64,000 nucleotides of DNA, taken from Leishmania infantum JPCM5. Lineage: Eukaryota > Euglenozoa > Kinetoplastea > Trypanosomatida > Trypanosomatidae. The translations under genes were made by a program, and so were the position numbers. The stretch is from the NCBI RefSeq assembly GCF_000002875.2, contig NC_009414.2, positions 783,001-847,000 on the forward strand, written 5' to 3'. Shown piece after piece: positions 34,201 to 41,472 of the stretch; the first letter of the stretch is position 1; every line of letters begins with the position of its first letter. The notes under the pieces are model-generated. The model was not told the DNA's origin. It ran no database searches and worked only from the letters and a program-made list of their open reading frames with translations.

Positions 34201-35637
34201 GAGCTTCTCGCGATTCTCTGAGAACAGTCCGTCCCTGTTCTCGCTCCACGTGAGCCCTGTTCTCGGGACGTTGGCGTTGAAGAGCTCCAGCGACGCCATG
34301 AGGCCAGCTCTCACGCCGTCCTCTGTCGAGCCCGCCGTGTCGACTGCGACCGAGGAGCCAGCAAGACGGCCTTCGACGAGCCCTTTCAGTAGCAGGCTCT
34401 CCACTTCCTCGGTGACGGGGGTGTCAAGAGAGGAGAGTCGGTTGCGGCGCAGCAGTGGCCGCGCCATGACACACACATTTCCGTCACCGGCGCTGTAGCA
34501 CGCTGTGAGCACATGCGCCAGAATCGTGTCGCGAGCGGGTGATTGGTACGACTTCATGACAGGCGAATCCTTGAAGAGGATTAAGAAGCGCTGATCGTCG
34601 TCCTCGCAACGCACGAGTGCAAAGATGGAGTGCAGAAAGTGTGCACTAATCGGGTTGTAGGTCACGGGGTCGCGCTCGACAATGGCGATCTGCGTGGTGC
34701 TCAACAACCGACGCACCGCGCCGTCGCGCTGTTTTGGGGAGTGCTTTAGGACGCTGAATTCTTCCACGGCCTCGAGCGAGTCACGACGGATGCCGAGGCG
34801 TTCGGAGTCGAACACGCTCTGCTGCAAGACGTTCATCTCACGATATCGCGGCAGCCCAATGTACTCCGTCGCGTTCCGGTAGATCGACTCGATCAGCAGC
34901 TTCACATTAGCGACGTCGTAGAGGTGCATTTTCATCTCCGTCCCATACGCGATGACGATGCTGCCCGGTCGGTCTGCAATCGTGGTGATGCCCCGGATAC
35001 TGGAAAACAGATACTCGCCGACCTTCTCATACTCTGGCGGTGCGCTCGTCCCGTGCTTGGCGGCTGTCGGCGATGCCGACACTTGCGAGCTTGCAGAGGC
35101 GCCACCGTCAGCAGGCGCGTTGGCACCCGTATTGTCTCCGATACGGCACAGTTGCTCAACGCCAGTGGCTGTCACTCGTAGAGTGCATGGTCGAAGCATC
35201 TCATTGATGGTGTACTTCATTGCTCCATATACCTGCACCGCTAGTGAGGCACGGTAGTTGCAGTCGAACCACAGTCTGTACCGGTTCACATCCGTCAGAA
35301 GCTGCGCCCGCTCTTTGTCCGTTCCGCACGAGAAGCGTAGCTCCTCTGCCCTGCTGCCGTTGCTTTGGGTGATGAGCAGGAAGTGGCCATTGCCGACGCC
35401 CTCGGCAAGAATGCTGCGCACGCTCGAGGTATAGGGCCAGTAGTTCGTCAGTTTTGTCAGTGACCGCACGTCGCACGTGGCGATGCCCTGTGGACCTACG
35501 CAGAAGATTCGCGTGTACTTGCCTCTCCACGAATGCTTCGTCACGGTGTAGCACGAGGTGAACGATCGGTGATCGAGCGGCGCGCTGCTTGCAGCCGAAG
35601 AGCTAGACACGACGCTGCTGATCGTTGTCGACATCAT
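28279..35637 (-). CDS. RME-8/DNAJC13-like endosomal DnaJ protein
   Basis: A 2452-residue homologue of RME-8 (animal DNAJC13, plant GRV2), an Hsc70 co-chaperone on endosomes that controls clathrin and retromer-dependent sorting. The N-terminus keeps the family's PH-like start (CYTVTKHSWRGKYTRIF, about residues 29-45). A GYF-type domain with EWHYTQNGAKAGPVSF and GWRELG lies near 1057-1109. The J-domain lies at about 1380-1430 (YEILELQPQPSKQEMRKAYY) with an intact HPDKN motif near 1411, so it should stimulate Hsp70 ATPase. The rest is helical-repeat sequence, including the RME-8 repeat-like segments around NPVGFFMALLLFLL and HPKEFLVSLLERFVEE. Length and order match the family (2200-2500 residues). 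The first of two tandem ATGs is used. It is a single uninterrupted frame. Confidence 0.93.
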   Translation of the reverse strand: MMSTTISSVVSSSSAASSAPLDHRSFTSCYTVTKHSWRGKYTRIFCVGPQGIATCDVRSLTKLTNYWPYTSSVRSILAEGVGNGHFLLITQSNGSRAEELRFSCGTDKERAQLLTDVNRYRLWFDCNYRASLAVQVYGAMKYTINEMLRPCTLRVTATGVEQLCRIGDNTGANAPADGGASASSQVSASPTAAKHGTSAPPEYEKVGEYLFSSIRGITTIADRPGSIVIAYGTEMKMHLYDVANVKLLIESIYRNATEYIGLPRYREMNVLQQSVFDSERLGIRRDSLEAVEEFSVLKHSPKQRDGAVRRLLSTTQIAIVERDPVTYNPISAHFLHSIFALVRCEDDDQRFLILFKDSPVMKSYQSPARDTILAHVLTACYSAGDGNVCVMARPLLRRNRLSSLDTPVTEEVESLLLKGLVEGRLAGSSVAVDTAGSTEDGVRAGLMASLELFNANVPRTGLTWSENRDGLFSENREKLIFNAVEAVLKHFTWVKPSASDANEGSSGSSGVTLDAVNQHFIVEQFQALGRLSVSRVGFSSIALVPSLFKSVGVYSVQALRLNNLAVSFAVIEFLNTLMTPFHNHYEIEHESMNKNRLLSAEGFIRSLMEVLRDHIPNESASLLVLELLFFFEFALCPPYSNTTDPAHFKRILGDLVDILGRHLFELLGRTCDIIRYTAGQLIRVVMEEGDKAQFERMQQLALSEGGILTQFNTAVFSSNRKLRDLARRLIAYWAHGHVPTQDILRRMVPLTLLNFLQSQEQAPPNEQELEERKKVTQMTEAFRESKTGWFKKSFNPRDVTLEANRGVGNGPTAAVSSYAADPASPDGGRVRYRVRNVNVTPTINWSMFFYQAKLDHLRPDLIWNHTTRAELKAAVQAELDAFRQYSDMRREKLIAWNYAEFEVVYHSLDSELKIGQHYPRLLFEDARPMIARPREFFNDMYHRFLLVQDPKSKLECLHGLALLYTHYAEEIGEFHDVPFLLQMLEKTMDPMMRDRLLLLLAHLLKARHNIKLFLDHDGLAPLMELVTVAHLHIDRPQLKSVSNTIEYAGTLEEMQGREKEWHYTQNGAKAGPVSFSELKELYKKGEVTATSKVWAQGMSGWRELGAVAQLRWGVLSADLPSILTLTEVTCTVLDVFLLLCEHYPSLNGEGAIMQPQPKVKRILSSPSVLPHLVQLLLTFDSGVCSRVHTLLLSLMEANPFVGRFFLTGVFFFSCLYTASDVLPMCRLLAATHHRQSFQYTAATNDLVRDSILAPLLPPAMVCYLSHHGPEAFADVLLGEYDNPEAIWSPSMRQYLATKVAAHVADFTPRLLGNNTAVYQYCPIVGVQYESLQRELFCCQYYLRHFCDELRFPNWPVRDAVRFLTDVLQQWREELNKQPSSLTREKCYEILELQPQPSKQEMRKAYYQLAARYHPDKNPNGREAFEQIQRAYEFLAADSVESSEPSPYNISLLLKAQTILYKRCGATLRQYKYAGFGLLLHLIEKEFRAPDVLHKDIVLLDPATELCYFTIRNAPLNADELQEENGIHLLADIATYCFDRITPNSHDTEVHVRIATHCMLTFSISARFPDCRLKMLREEQIPYLTAKGIAYYQAPELSRACTQACASESRSEKMQSELIRYGCVWHLLQPLFSYDASLDKAGVGLDEEHHKQLFANRAAIFALHAIYALSGISRPRSIAFGNAVGTAALDGEDVVASDGGAAEGIADDNAQTKRHAGVYELLQRLLTPFILYKMERQQDSEAEVLMLLNSNSDTPYFLWNNSCRAELGELLQMNSKQFREAAFGATDLPSLSTSVADFAYSLHASEVVVGGVFLRLFIAQPNYPIQNPVGFFMALLLFLLDNEGGAASGKGDDAAAQPAPPSSASRLTLREAPLLAAQSLRLLSSGYTETLSATASKQMRSLVALLTPSFAVDTAGVAAAENEEDIRSAVFVEIAQALSKFLSSDACLQALSTVETAMTAVVLLLERMLGRHNEAHGTSALSSEEPDAVLALIRLMLTHRTLVQQSLDRGLYIFLLSMYATSPREKVREECCRCLAKGYEDRLVGPQLFIRSSKYLPPAFLEMMKDNVKQACRMLDAWQENPELLWTKSQREELVEQLQASRRQIVAALSADALACWKPSEAAGSSMGTTQSSFDGGGGDACSADRRLRRLQVGGVYVALYVQQPGWAVRHPKEFLVSLLERFVEEASKATSPTAAISGDAGAAPDTDMLELLTKAGEILLSNSPGLRDYMTSLGYGSKVDRQLSPATADHATNEAVVRYSLRWLREMSRSAACVESTSSSADVLPSLVNVIEQYPAVTMEALQTLEGFLSNATRRSRVLEYALRDHIPERLLKYLEEGLPDSASAAADVSAATIRAALVKVIKALLAVPDDVHTTHIQALLDKSLVWAKYKNQSHDMFLMQTHFGGYLTAGGNTHPGAMAATLSLTAPATTEANTRSEPPPLEDTSGAPPSF

Positions 35638-36690
35638 TGGCGTAGAAGTTCGTTATATGTTTATCACAGAGCCCAAATATAGATATAGATAAGCAAGAGG
35701 ATCGTCGAAAAAAAAAAGAGAAGACGCACAGCACACACCGAAGTTGGTGGACAGACGGCCACGTCAGCGCCCCCACAGGATCCCCCCTCGGCAACAAAAC
35801 AAAAAAAAAGACCGAGAGACACGAGAAACAAAAGAGGCGACTAAACAAAGGCGCTGGAAGCCGCGTCAGAACGGGGGACAGCACCGGCGTGAAATAAAGA
35901 CGGCTGGGACTGGCATGGAGGCCCACGCTGAGCCATCGACAGTGGTGTGCCAGGAGCTGTGCCAGAGAGTGGGTGTGACGCCGTATAGCGCTGAGTGACC
36001 GCTGCCTTCCCAGTTTGGCCGAGCCACTCAGGGAGGGTCGCACACGGGCACGGTAAGAGAGCCAAGCAGCGGAAGACAGGATGAAGTGATGATCTTTGGC
36101 AGGAGAAGGAGGGTTGGGAGCGGAAGCGGAGGAGGTGCCACTCGATAAAGATATGGTGTTGCCTGCTACCTAGCGTACGGTGGAGCCCTTGTTGTTGTTT
36201 CTGTTCGCGTGTATGCGTGGGTGTCGAAAGTGGGGCGGGGTTTAGGAGAGTGCATGAGACGCGAGCGGTGGCGATGAACCAAAGAAAATGGATGCGAAGG
36301 CTGTGGAAGGAAGAAAGAGGTGTTCCAGCGAGGTAATGCTTCACGCGGGGTGATGCACGGAGGTCGGAGTTGTCGAAAACGCCGTTGCATCACCATGCCC
36401 GCAACCTTGATGCATGCTTCACGTGAACACGCATGCGGGCGTGCAAACATGCACATCTCAGCGCCGACTGTGGTCTCCGACAGGCATGACAGTGATAGGT
36501 TTTCCTCCTGTGAGGGTGGTGGTTTGTGATGGGTGGGTGATGGTTACGCCTAAAACGCGCACTCCCGTCATCTCACAGGAAGCACGCAGGCGCAGTGCAA
36601 GGGAGTGTCAGCTGGACGTGGCGAAGAAATTCGCTGTGGCAAAGACACACGAGAATGTGGCGAACAGCAGGCGGAGTGATTCTTCTGTCA
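35638..36690. other. Intercoding region, DUF155 to RME-8 gene
   Basis: The RME-8 leader plus distal 3'UTR of the DUF155 gene. The short ORFs here have no family features. Confidence 0.45.
35787..35788 (-). promoter_or_regulatory. Predicted spliced-leader acceptor, RME-8 gene
   Basis: A minus-strand TCTTTTTTTTTGTTTTGTTG tract is followed by CCGAG, giving a leader of about 150 nt. A second strong T-tract nearer the ATG (about 35722-35701) has no AG between it and the start codon, so it is unlikely to be the one used. Confidence 0.35.
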
Positions 36691-37096
36691 ACGTGTCCAA
36701 TACCATCACAAGTAAATCAGCAAGCACACGCATACCACGGCCACAGCTGTCCACCTACCCTTGTAGGAATGCAGCTGAATCCTGGTCGTCTAGGACGATC
36801 TGTCCTGCCGTTGCGTCCGGTCAAGCGTGTGGCGGGATCTGCTTGACCATCCGCATCACTTCTGCACCATACGTGCTGCCCGATCGGCGCCACACGGAGA
36901 CATGGGTGGGCTGCACACCTTGGATCCCCAGGCGGGCCGCGTCCAGGAACGTGCTCCAGCGCGGAGGCGATGGCGTCTGTCGTGCAGCTAGCAGGAGGTG
37001 GCCTAGGCGCATGCAGGGCGAGATCAAAGAGGAAGTTGATCAGCCTCAGGTCATGACCCTCTGCACACCCGGCCTGTATGCCATGCCTCGCCCTGA
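36691..37096 (-). repeat. Retroposon-derived 3' segment (SIDER/DIRE-like), copy B
   Basis: This 406 bp block is about 98% identical by eye to 950-1356, with only a handful of substitutions and one or two 1-nt indels. It lies in the 3'UTR of the DUF155 gene. Strand is assigned by homology with the 3' portion of the degenerate element at 950-4026, whose reverse-transcriptase blocks read on the minus strand. The copy ends abruptly on both sides. No A-tail follows its minus-strand 3' end; a 12-nt A-run lies on the plus strand at about 37130. Confidence 0.65.
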
Positions 37097-37435
37097 CGCA
37101 CGAGGTCAGTGGGAAGAGGAAGCACGAAGCAAAAAAAAAAAGAAAGCACCGACACGGACAACTCGCTACATGTCTTGGGACGTCCAGTCACGAGAGCATG
37201 CGCAGAGCAGTGCATGAGCATTGGCAAGAATGAGCATGTAGGCGTGCTTTCTGCTTGAAGCCAGACCATATGCACGGATAGACGCACATGCGCTTGCAAA
37301 CGAGTACAAGGCAACGATAAGAGGAACACGGCCTTTGCTTTTTTTTTTGTTCGTGTGTGTGTGCGCGCGCGCGTGTGTGTGAATACCACCAAGCGGATCA
37401 CCCCGTTTGCCGTCCTTCCGGACTCCTTTTACCGC
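37097..37435. other. DUF155 gene proximal 3'UTR
   Basis: It contains A- and T-runs and a GT/GC alternating tract at about 37352-37380 (possible Z-DNA-forming). No gene. Confidence 0.5.
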
Positions 37436-39376
37436 CTAAAAGTACATCTTGGCGACCAATCGGGACGTCATAAAGATCACATCCAGAATAAGAAGAACGA
37501 TGAGAAAGACGTCGGATCCCAGCATGAAGAGGCGATACCGCCGGCCTTTGATATGGCTGAGCTGCTCAAGGAGCGTGTCACTGCGCGAGTTAAACCACGA
37601 CAGCCGCGACTCCGTCGTGTTCTGCTGCTCGGCCAGGTCATAGTACCCCTGCAGCCACGGCGCCTCCCACAGCACATCCGGGATGTCATGAGCCGACTGG
37701 ATCGCGAGTTGGGCCACGGCAATCTCGCCCTCGAGTCTGGCAATGCGCCGCTTCGTGGAGTAGTAGTCGAGCAGGCCGGTAAACTCGGCTGGGGTGGACA
37801 GGATATGGCGGTGTGACCACTTCGTTACGTATTCGAAGTAGTCCACCCCAGCCGAGCGGCCCAGTGAGTGGGAAAAGGTAAGCATAACCAGACTGCGCGC
37901 CGGCTCGCTGGCCGGCACAAGATAGTGGTCAAAGCAAAGTACCTTGGCAAGTCGATCAAGGGCTGGTTCGACCGCCAACGGCTGAAACCCCAGTGTTGAG
38001 GGCGTCTGAACGACCTCGCACTGCTCATCCAACTCATACGAGCACCAGATAGGGAAGAGGGCATCGATTTCAGCTTGCGGGTAGCGGTGTACGACTCCCT
38101 CGAGCAGATGATTTGAGGCGGATAAGAAGTCGTCGTCCACCATCCAGTGGTTTTTACGGTCCATGCCCCACCACACAACGGCGCCGTTCGAAAAGAGGAA
38201 CAGGTCGAAGCAGTTCTCACTGGACACATGCAGCACAGCGTGCGCAATCTCCGTCTTGTAACCGCGGCGGTGATAGACGGTTTCCAGCGCATCCAGGTCT
38301 AGACGCTCTGCGATGCAGCTGTAGCTGACGCTGCCGATGTGTGCCGCAAGAGCTTCTGCAGAGGGGAGGGACGGCTTGCCGGTTCGCCGATCCGCTGCCG
38401 ACTGCGATCGGTGCGCGGCATCTCGGCCGGTGCGGCGCCCGTGTCGCTGGCGTGAGGACAGCGATGACGAGTGCGGCGTCGACCGGCGGACCTCCCGCGC
38501 GAGGGCGTTTGTGCGGATGGAAAAGAGTCGCCGTAGGCGCACGCGGTCGTCCACGGGGGACACGACGAAGATGGACTGATACGACTGCAGGTATTCTTTC
38601 AGCGGCCCGTACGTGGCGGCGTACTGTGCGTTCCAGTTCATCTCCTGTTCCATCTCTGCGAGTGTTATGCTAGCGGTGGTGTTCGTAATGACCAGGTCAA
38701 GCAACCTCGTGCGCGGGTCAGCAGGCATCTCCGTCTCCTGCATGCGCGGCCGCAACAGAAGTGGGGAGGTGTCTGTCAGAGGCCGTGGCGCCAGAGGCGG
38801 CGCACCAGTCGCAGCCGCAGAGCGCGGCGCTGGGGAAGGGGCCGACGTGGACGGAGTCACGCTAACGCTGTCGTCTTCGATGTGCTGCGAGCCGCCGTCG
38901 CCACTTATCATGTCCTCTGCCTGCATATCAGCAGTCTGCAAAATGCGGCTTTCGAGGAAGCGGCGACTCTGGGGCCAGGTCGACACCAGAAGTTCCTCCA
39001 CCACGCCCCCTGCCTCTACCGTGTCGGTGCCAAGTCCCGACATCATATCCATTGCACACTCACGGGTGGGGCTCTCTGCTCTTGCGAGGTAGGGCCCTGC
39101 ATTTTTATCATCTGGCAGGAGGACGCTGTGACGCTCATCCAGGGCCAAGTTCTCGCGCGAGTGACGGCGACGGCCAGAGGCGCGAGGCGCTGTAATAGAG
39201 GAGGAGTTATCGTAGTCGCCGCCGCGATACCTGCTCCGCACGCGTCTTCCTGACAGTCTGCGAGGGCGAACCGCGATCTCCTCTTCCGCTATGGAAGAGG
39301 TGGAGGTGGAAGAGAATGGCGTGCGTGTTCGATAACCAGAGTGAGTGCTGTCACGACCTTCTGAAAATGGGTCCAT
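37436..39376 (-). CDS. DUF155/RMD1 (YagE) family membrane protein
   Basis: A 646-residue protein of the DUF155 family (yeast RMD1/RMD8 and Sif2-like; human mitochondrial RMND1 is a relative). The N-terminal ~250 residues are Ser/Arg-rich and low complexity. The family core at roughly 325-610 includes ISYSCIAERLD-type and LHVSSENCFDLFLFSNGAVV strands, then WWGMDRKN, a helical region with ALDRLAKVLCFDHYL, HSLGRSAGVDYFEYVTKW, and LLDYYSTKRRIARLEGEIAV. It closes with a hydrophobic segment (SDVFLIVLLILDVIFMTSRL), a single C-terminal transmembrane anchor as in fungal members. The biochemical role of the family is poorly defined. ATG 39376 (MDPFSEG) is used because the longer open frame begins with GTG. 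Confidence 0.85.
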   Translation of the reverse strand: MDPFSEGRDSTHSGYRTRTPFSSTSTSSIAEEEIAVRPRRLSGRRVRSRYRGGDYDNSSSITAPRASGRRRHSRENLALDERHSVLLPDDKNAGPYLARAESPTRECAMDMMSGLGTDTVEAGGVVEELLVSTWPQSRRFLESRILQTADMQAEDMISGDGGSQHIEDDSVSVTPSTSAPSPAPRSAAATGAPPLAPRPLTDTSPLLLRPRMQETEMPADPRTRLLDLVITNTTASITLAEMEQEMNWNAQYAATYGPLKEYLQSYQSIFVVSPVDDRVRLRRLFSIRTNALAREVRRSTPHSSSLSSRQRHGRRTGRDAAHRSQSAADRRTGKPSLPSAEALAAHIGSVSYSCIAERLDLDALETVYHRRGYKTEIAHAVLHVSSENCFDLFLFSNGAVVWWGMDRKNHWMVDDDFLSASNHLLEGVVHRYPQAEIDALFPIWCSYELDEQCEVVQTPSTLGFQPLAVEPALDRLAKVLCFDHYLVPASEPARSLVMLTFSHSLGRSAGVDYFEYVTKWSHRHILSTPAEFTGLLDYYSTKRRIARLEGEIAVAQLAIQSAHDIPDVLWEAPWLQGYYDLAEQQNTTESRLSWFNSRSDTLLEQLSHIKGRRYRLFMLGSDVFLIVLLILDVIFMTSRLVAKMYF

Positions 39377-39382
39377 TCGATT

Positions 39383-39384
39383 CT
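39383..39384 (-). promoter_or_regulatory. Predicted spliced-leader acceptor, DUF155 gene
   Basis: A T-run of eleven plus GCTTCATTCGTCTTACTTG on the minus strand is followed by AG only 6 nt before ATG 39376. Confidence 0.45.
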
Positions 39385-39595
39385 GCACGCAACAAGTAAG
39401 ACGAATGAAGCAAAAAAAAAATGGTTACGCAGGGAACGGAGTGTGGTTCCGCTTAATGGCACGGCGACTTCTCAAACTTGCAGGCTTTGTGTGTGCGTCC
39501 GTGTTTTGGCCGTTTCATGTGGAAAACAGCGGAAGGGGGTGGCACCCACACACCGAAAGGAAGGGAGAAGGAGGAATAAGGCAAGCAAGGCACGG

Positions 39596-39961
39596 CTAGT
39601 AACGGCTACACAGCGATCCTGCGGTCGGCGCAGCGATTTCACGGATCTGATGTGGATGCGTCATCGCGCATGCGTAGCTGCCCAGTACACGCAAGTCTGA
39701 TACCCATACCGTGTGATGCATCGCACGCACATCGCCTACATCTCTTTTTGTGAGGATAAAGTCGAGGCCCGGACGACACAGCGGCAGGCGATTCTGTGGC
39801 GGCACTGGCTCGTAGCGTTCCTCAAAGCGTATTCTTCGTTCATTGGCGGGGTTGGGGGTGGGGCTCACACAGGTACTGTCTCTGTGCAAGACCGGGCGAC
39901 ACCTCCACTGTGGCGTGCATACCGAGCGCCCGTGTTTCCCGCGGTCTGTTATCGAAGCCAC
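39596..39961 (-). pseudogene. Retroposon endonuclease-like fragment (degenerate)
   Basis: The minus-strand frame has no ATG start (it opens at GTG) but carries blocks typical of the C-terminal part of the APE-type endonuclease of LINE/ingi elements. RPGLDFILTKRDVGDVRAMH corresponds to the (I/L)D(Y/F)ILT strand, and HTVWVSDLRVLGSY corresponds to the SDHR catalytic end, here with the expected His replaced by Leu. The preceding ~60 residues fit the region before it only loosely. It lies in the MMADHC 3'UTR in sense orientation. I see no reverse transcriptase next to it, so it is a fragment. An alternative is a degenerate copy of a cellular endonuclease-family gene. Confidence 0.45.
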
Positions 39962-40709
39962 GAGACTGAGGTAGTTCAGTGCGCGTGAATGGGGGCCCTG
40001 GCGCCTCTCACAACCGTCTCGGGAGACGAGCGACTGCTTCTTGAGTGGGTATCAGCACGAGGAACATGGGCAGCAATCAGTGTCGCAGCGCCCACCAACA
40101 TCAAGCGCGTCCCCTTCGGTACCAATGCACAGCACCACGAAGACTGAAGTCAGGGTACGCCTAGAATGTCTCGCATGTAGGGAGAGACGTGGCTCATTCG
40201 CGGTGTCCTCTCTGCTTGGCGAACAGGAGAGGAAACGCATCGCTGGGGGGGGGGCACAGGCGCGCATGCGCGCCAGAAAAAGGGCAAGCAACGACAAGAG
40301 CAACACACGAAGACCTGCACACGCACAGACAAAGCCAAAATGGCACACATTGAAGGAAAACACGAAAAGGAGGGCAACGCGAGCGTGCGCGCACGCGCGA
40401 GAGAAACACACCCGAAATGAAAAACACACGAAGAAACGTAAAACAGAAAAAGGAAGTTAGTCATCACACCCGCCGAAAAGCGGCCGGCGCGGCACAGGCG
40501 CGGGGGCGCACGGAAGGGGGTTTTGTGCGCTGACCCTCCTCCCTTCCCCATAGCACCGGGCGTACTCATGCCGAGTAGGTGAAAGGCAAGCCCCCTATGA
40601 TGCCCTTCGTATACAGAGGGAACGAAGAGAAAAAAAAACTAGAGAAGAGGTTCCTGGAGCTGGCGCGGTGTTGTGCGCTCGGCTTCTCTGCCTTGACTTT
40701 GACACCCCC
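39962..40709. other. MMADHC proximal 3'UTR
   Basis: No conserved ORF is seen. The plus strand is A/G-rich with a G-run at 40245-40252. Sequence near 39962-40170 may extend the retroposon fragment but is too degenerate to read. Confidence 0.4.
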
Positions 40710-41465
40710 TCACGCCGCGAAGCTTCGGATCGTCTCGCGCAGCGCCTCTTCGGCGTCTCGTGGCAAGACAAGAACGCCGGCCGCCGGGTACACGTTGAGG
40801 CCAAATCGCGGATGCTCAATCATGCGGCAACCCCCACCAGGACCAGCAATGAGAACGCTGTTGAACGAGAAAAATTGCAGAATCGCGTCGGCGTCGCAGA
40901 AGATCGTGGCGCCGCGCTCTGTGCAGAGAGGCAGCCCCGTCGCCGGGTCGGGCCAGTCCATGAAAAAACGTGAAGACGATTTGTTTGCGCTGCCAAGACG
41001 CTTCTCCAAACGCGCCTGCGCGGCGGCCATGAAGCTGAAAAAGCGCTCGCGGCTGCGATCCTTCCACTCCACTGAGGCGGGGGAGTACTGGATGAGCGCC
41101 GAGAATCCGTCTTCCTCCTTCTTCAACGGCGAGCACACCGATGACGCCGCTGCCGACGTCTCTAAAGTTGCCGCGCCATCATCCTCGCTTGTCAGTTTTT
41201 GCAACTCGCCACTGTCCAAGCGAGCGGGCTCCCCGCCAGGCACAAAGTCGGATGACTGAAAGGTGTAGAGGAGATAGTAATTCGCCTCCGATGACTCCCC
41301 GTCTGCCTGCGCTGCTTGAATGAACCGCACGCGCCGCTCTGCCTCTGGAAAGACAGTCACTAGGCTCTCCTTTGCGTAAAACTTTGGACACCGCAGCAGG
41401 ACTGCCTCCATATCTGCAAAGTCCGACAACCGGATCGAATCCACCAGCAGGCAACGCCGACGCAT
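40710..41465 (-). CDS. MMADHC-family (cobalamin type D) protein
   Basis: A 251-residue protein that I match by eye to MMADHC, which steers processed vitamin B12 to methionine synthase (cytosol) or methylmalonyl-CoA mutase (mitochondrion). The similarity runs through the N-terminal CPKFYAKESLVTVFPE block (family: CP...L...FP), the helix before the core (RERFFSFMAAAQARLEKRL), then DWPDPATGLPLC (family DPSSGL), and the end block GGGCRMIEHPRFGLNVYPAA (family CCxVIxHxxWGTHVVxG). An acidic, low-complexity insert lies at about residues 75-115. No obvious mitochondrial presequence is seen, which would favour the cytosolic (methionine synthase) branch, but this is inference. The ATG at 41465 follows a predicted splice acceptor by 5 nt. 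Leishmania are known to carry B12-dependent methionine synthase and methylmalonyl-CoA mutase, so the function is plausible. Confidence 0.7.
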   Translation of the reverse strand: MRRRCLLVDSIRLSDFADMEAVLLRCPKFYAKESLVTVFPEAERRVRFIQAAQADGESSEANYYLLYTFQSSDFVPGGEPARLDSGELQKLTSEDDGAATLETSAAASSVCSPLKKEEDGFSALIQYSPASVEWKDRSRERFFSFMAAAQARLEKRLGSANKSSSRFFMDWPDPATGLPLCTERGATIFCDADAILQFFSFNSVLIAGPGGGCRMIEHPRFGLNVYPAAGVLVLPRDAEEALRETIRSFAA

Positions 41466-41470
41466 GGTAC

Positions 41471-41472
41471 CT
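41471..41472 (-). promoter_or_regulatory. Predicted spliced-leader acceptor, MMADHC gene
   Basis: The minus strand reads GTCTTTTCTCTCTTCTG, then a short spacer and CCTACAG. The AG lies only 5 nt before the ATG. Confidence 0.45.
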
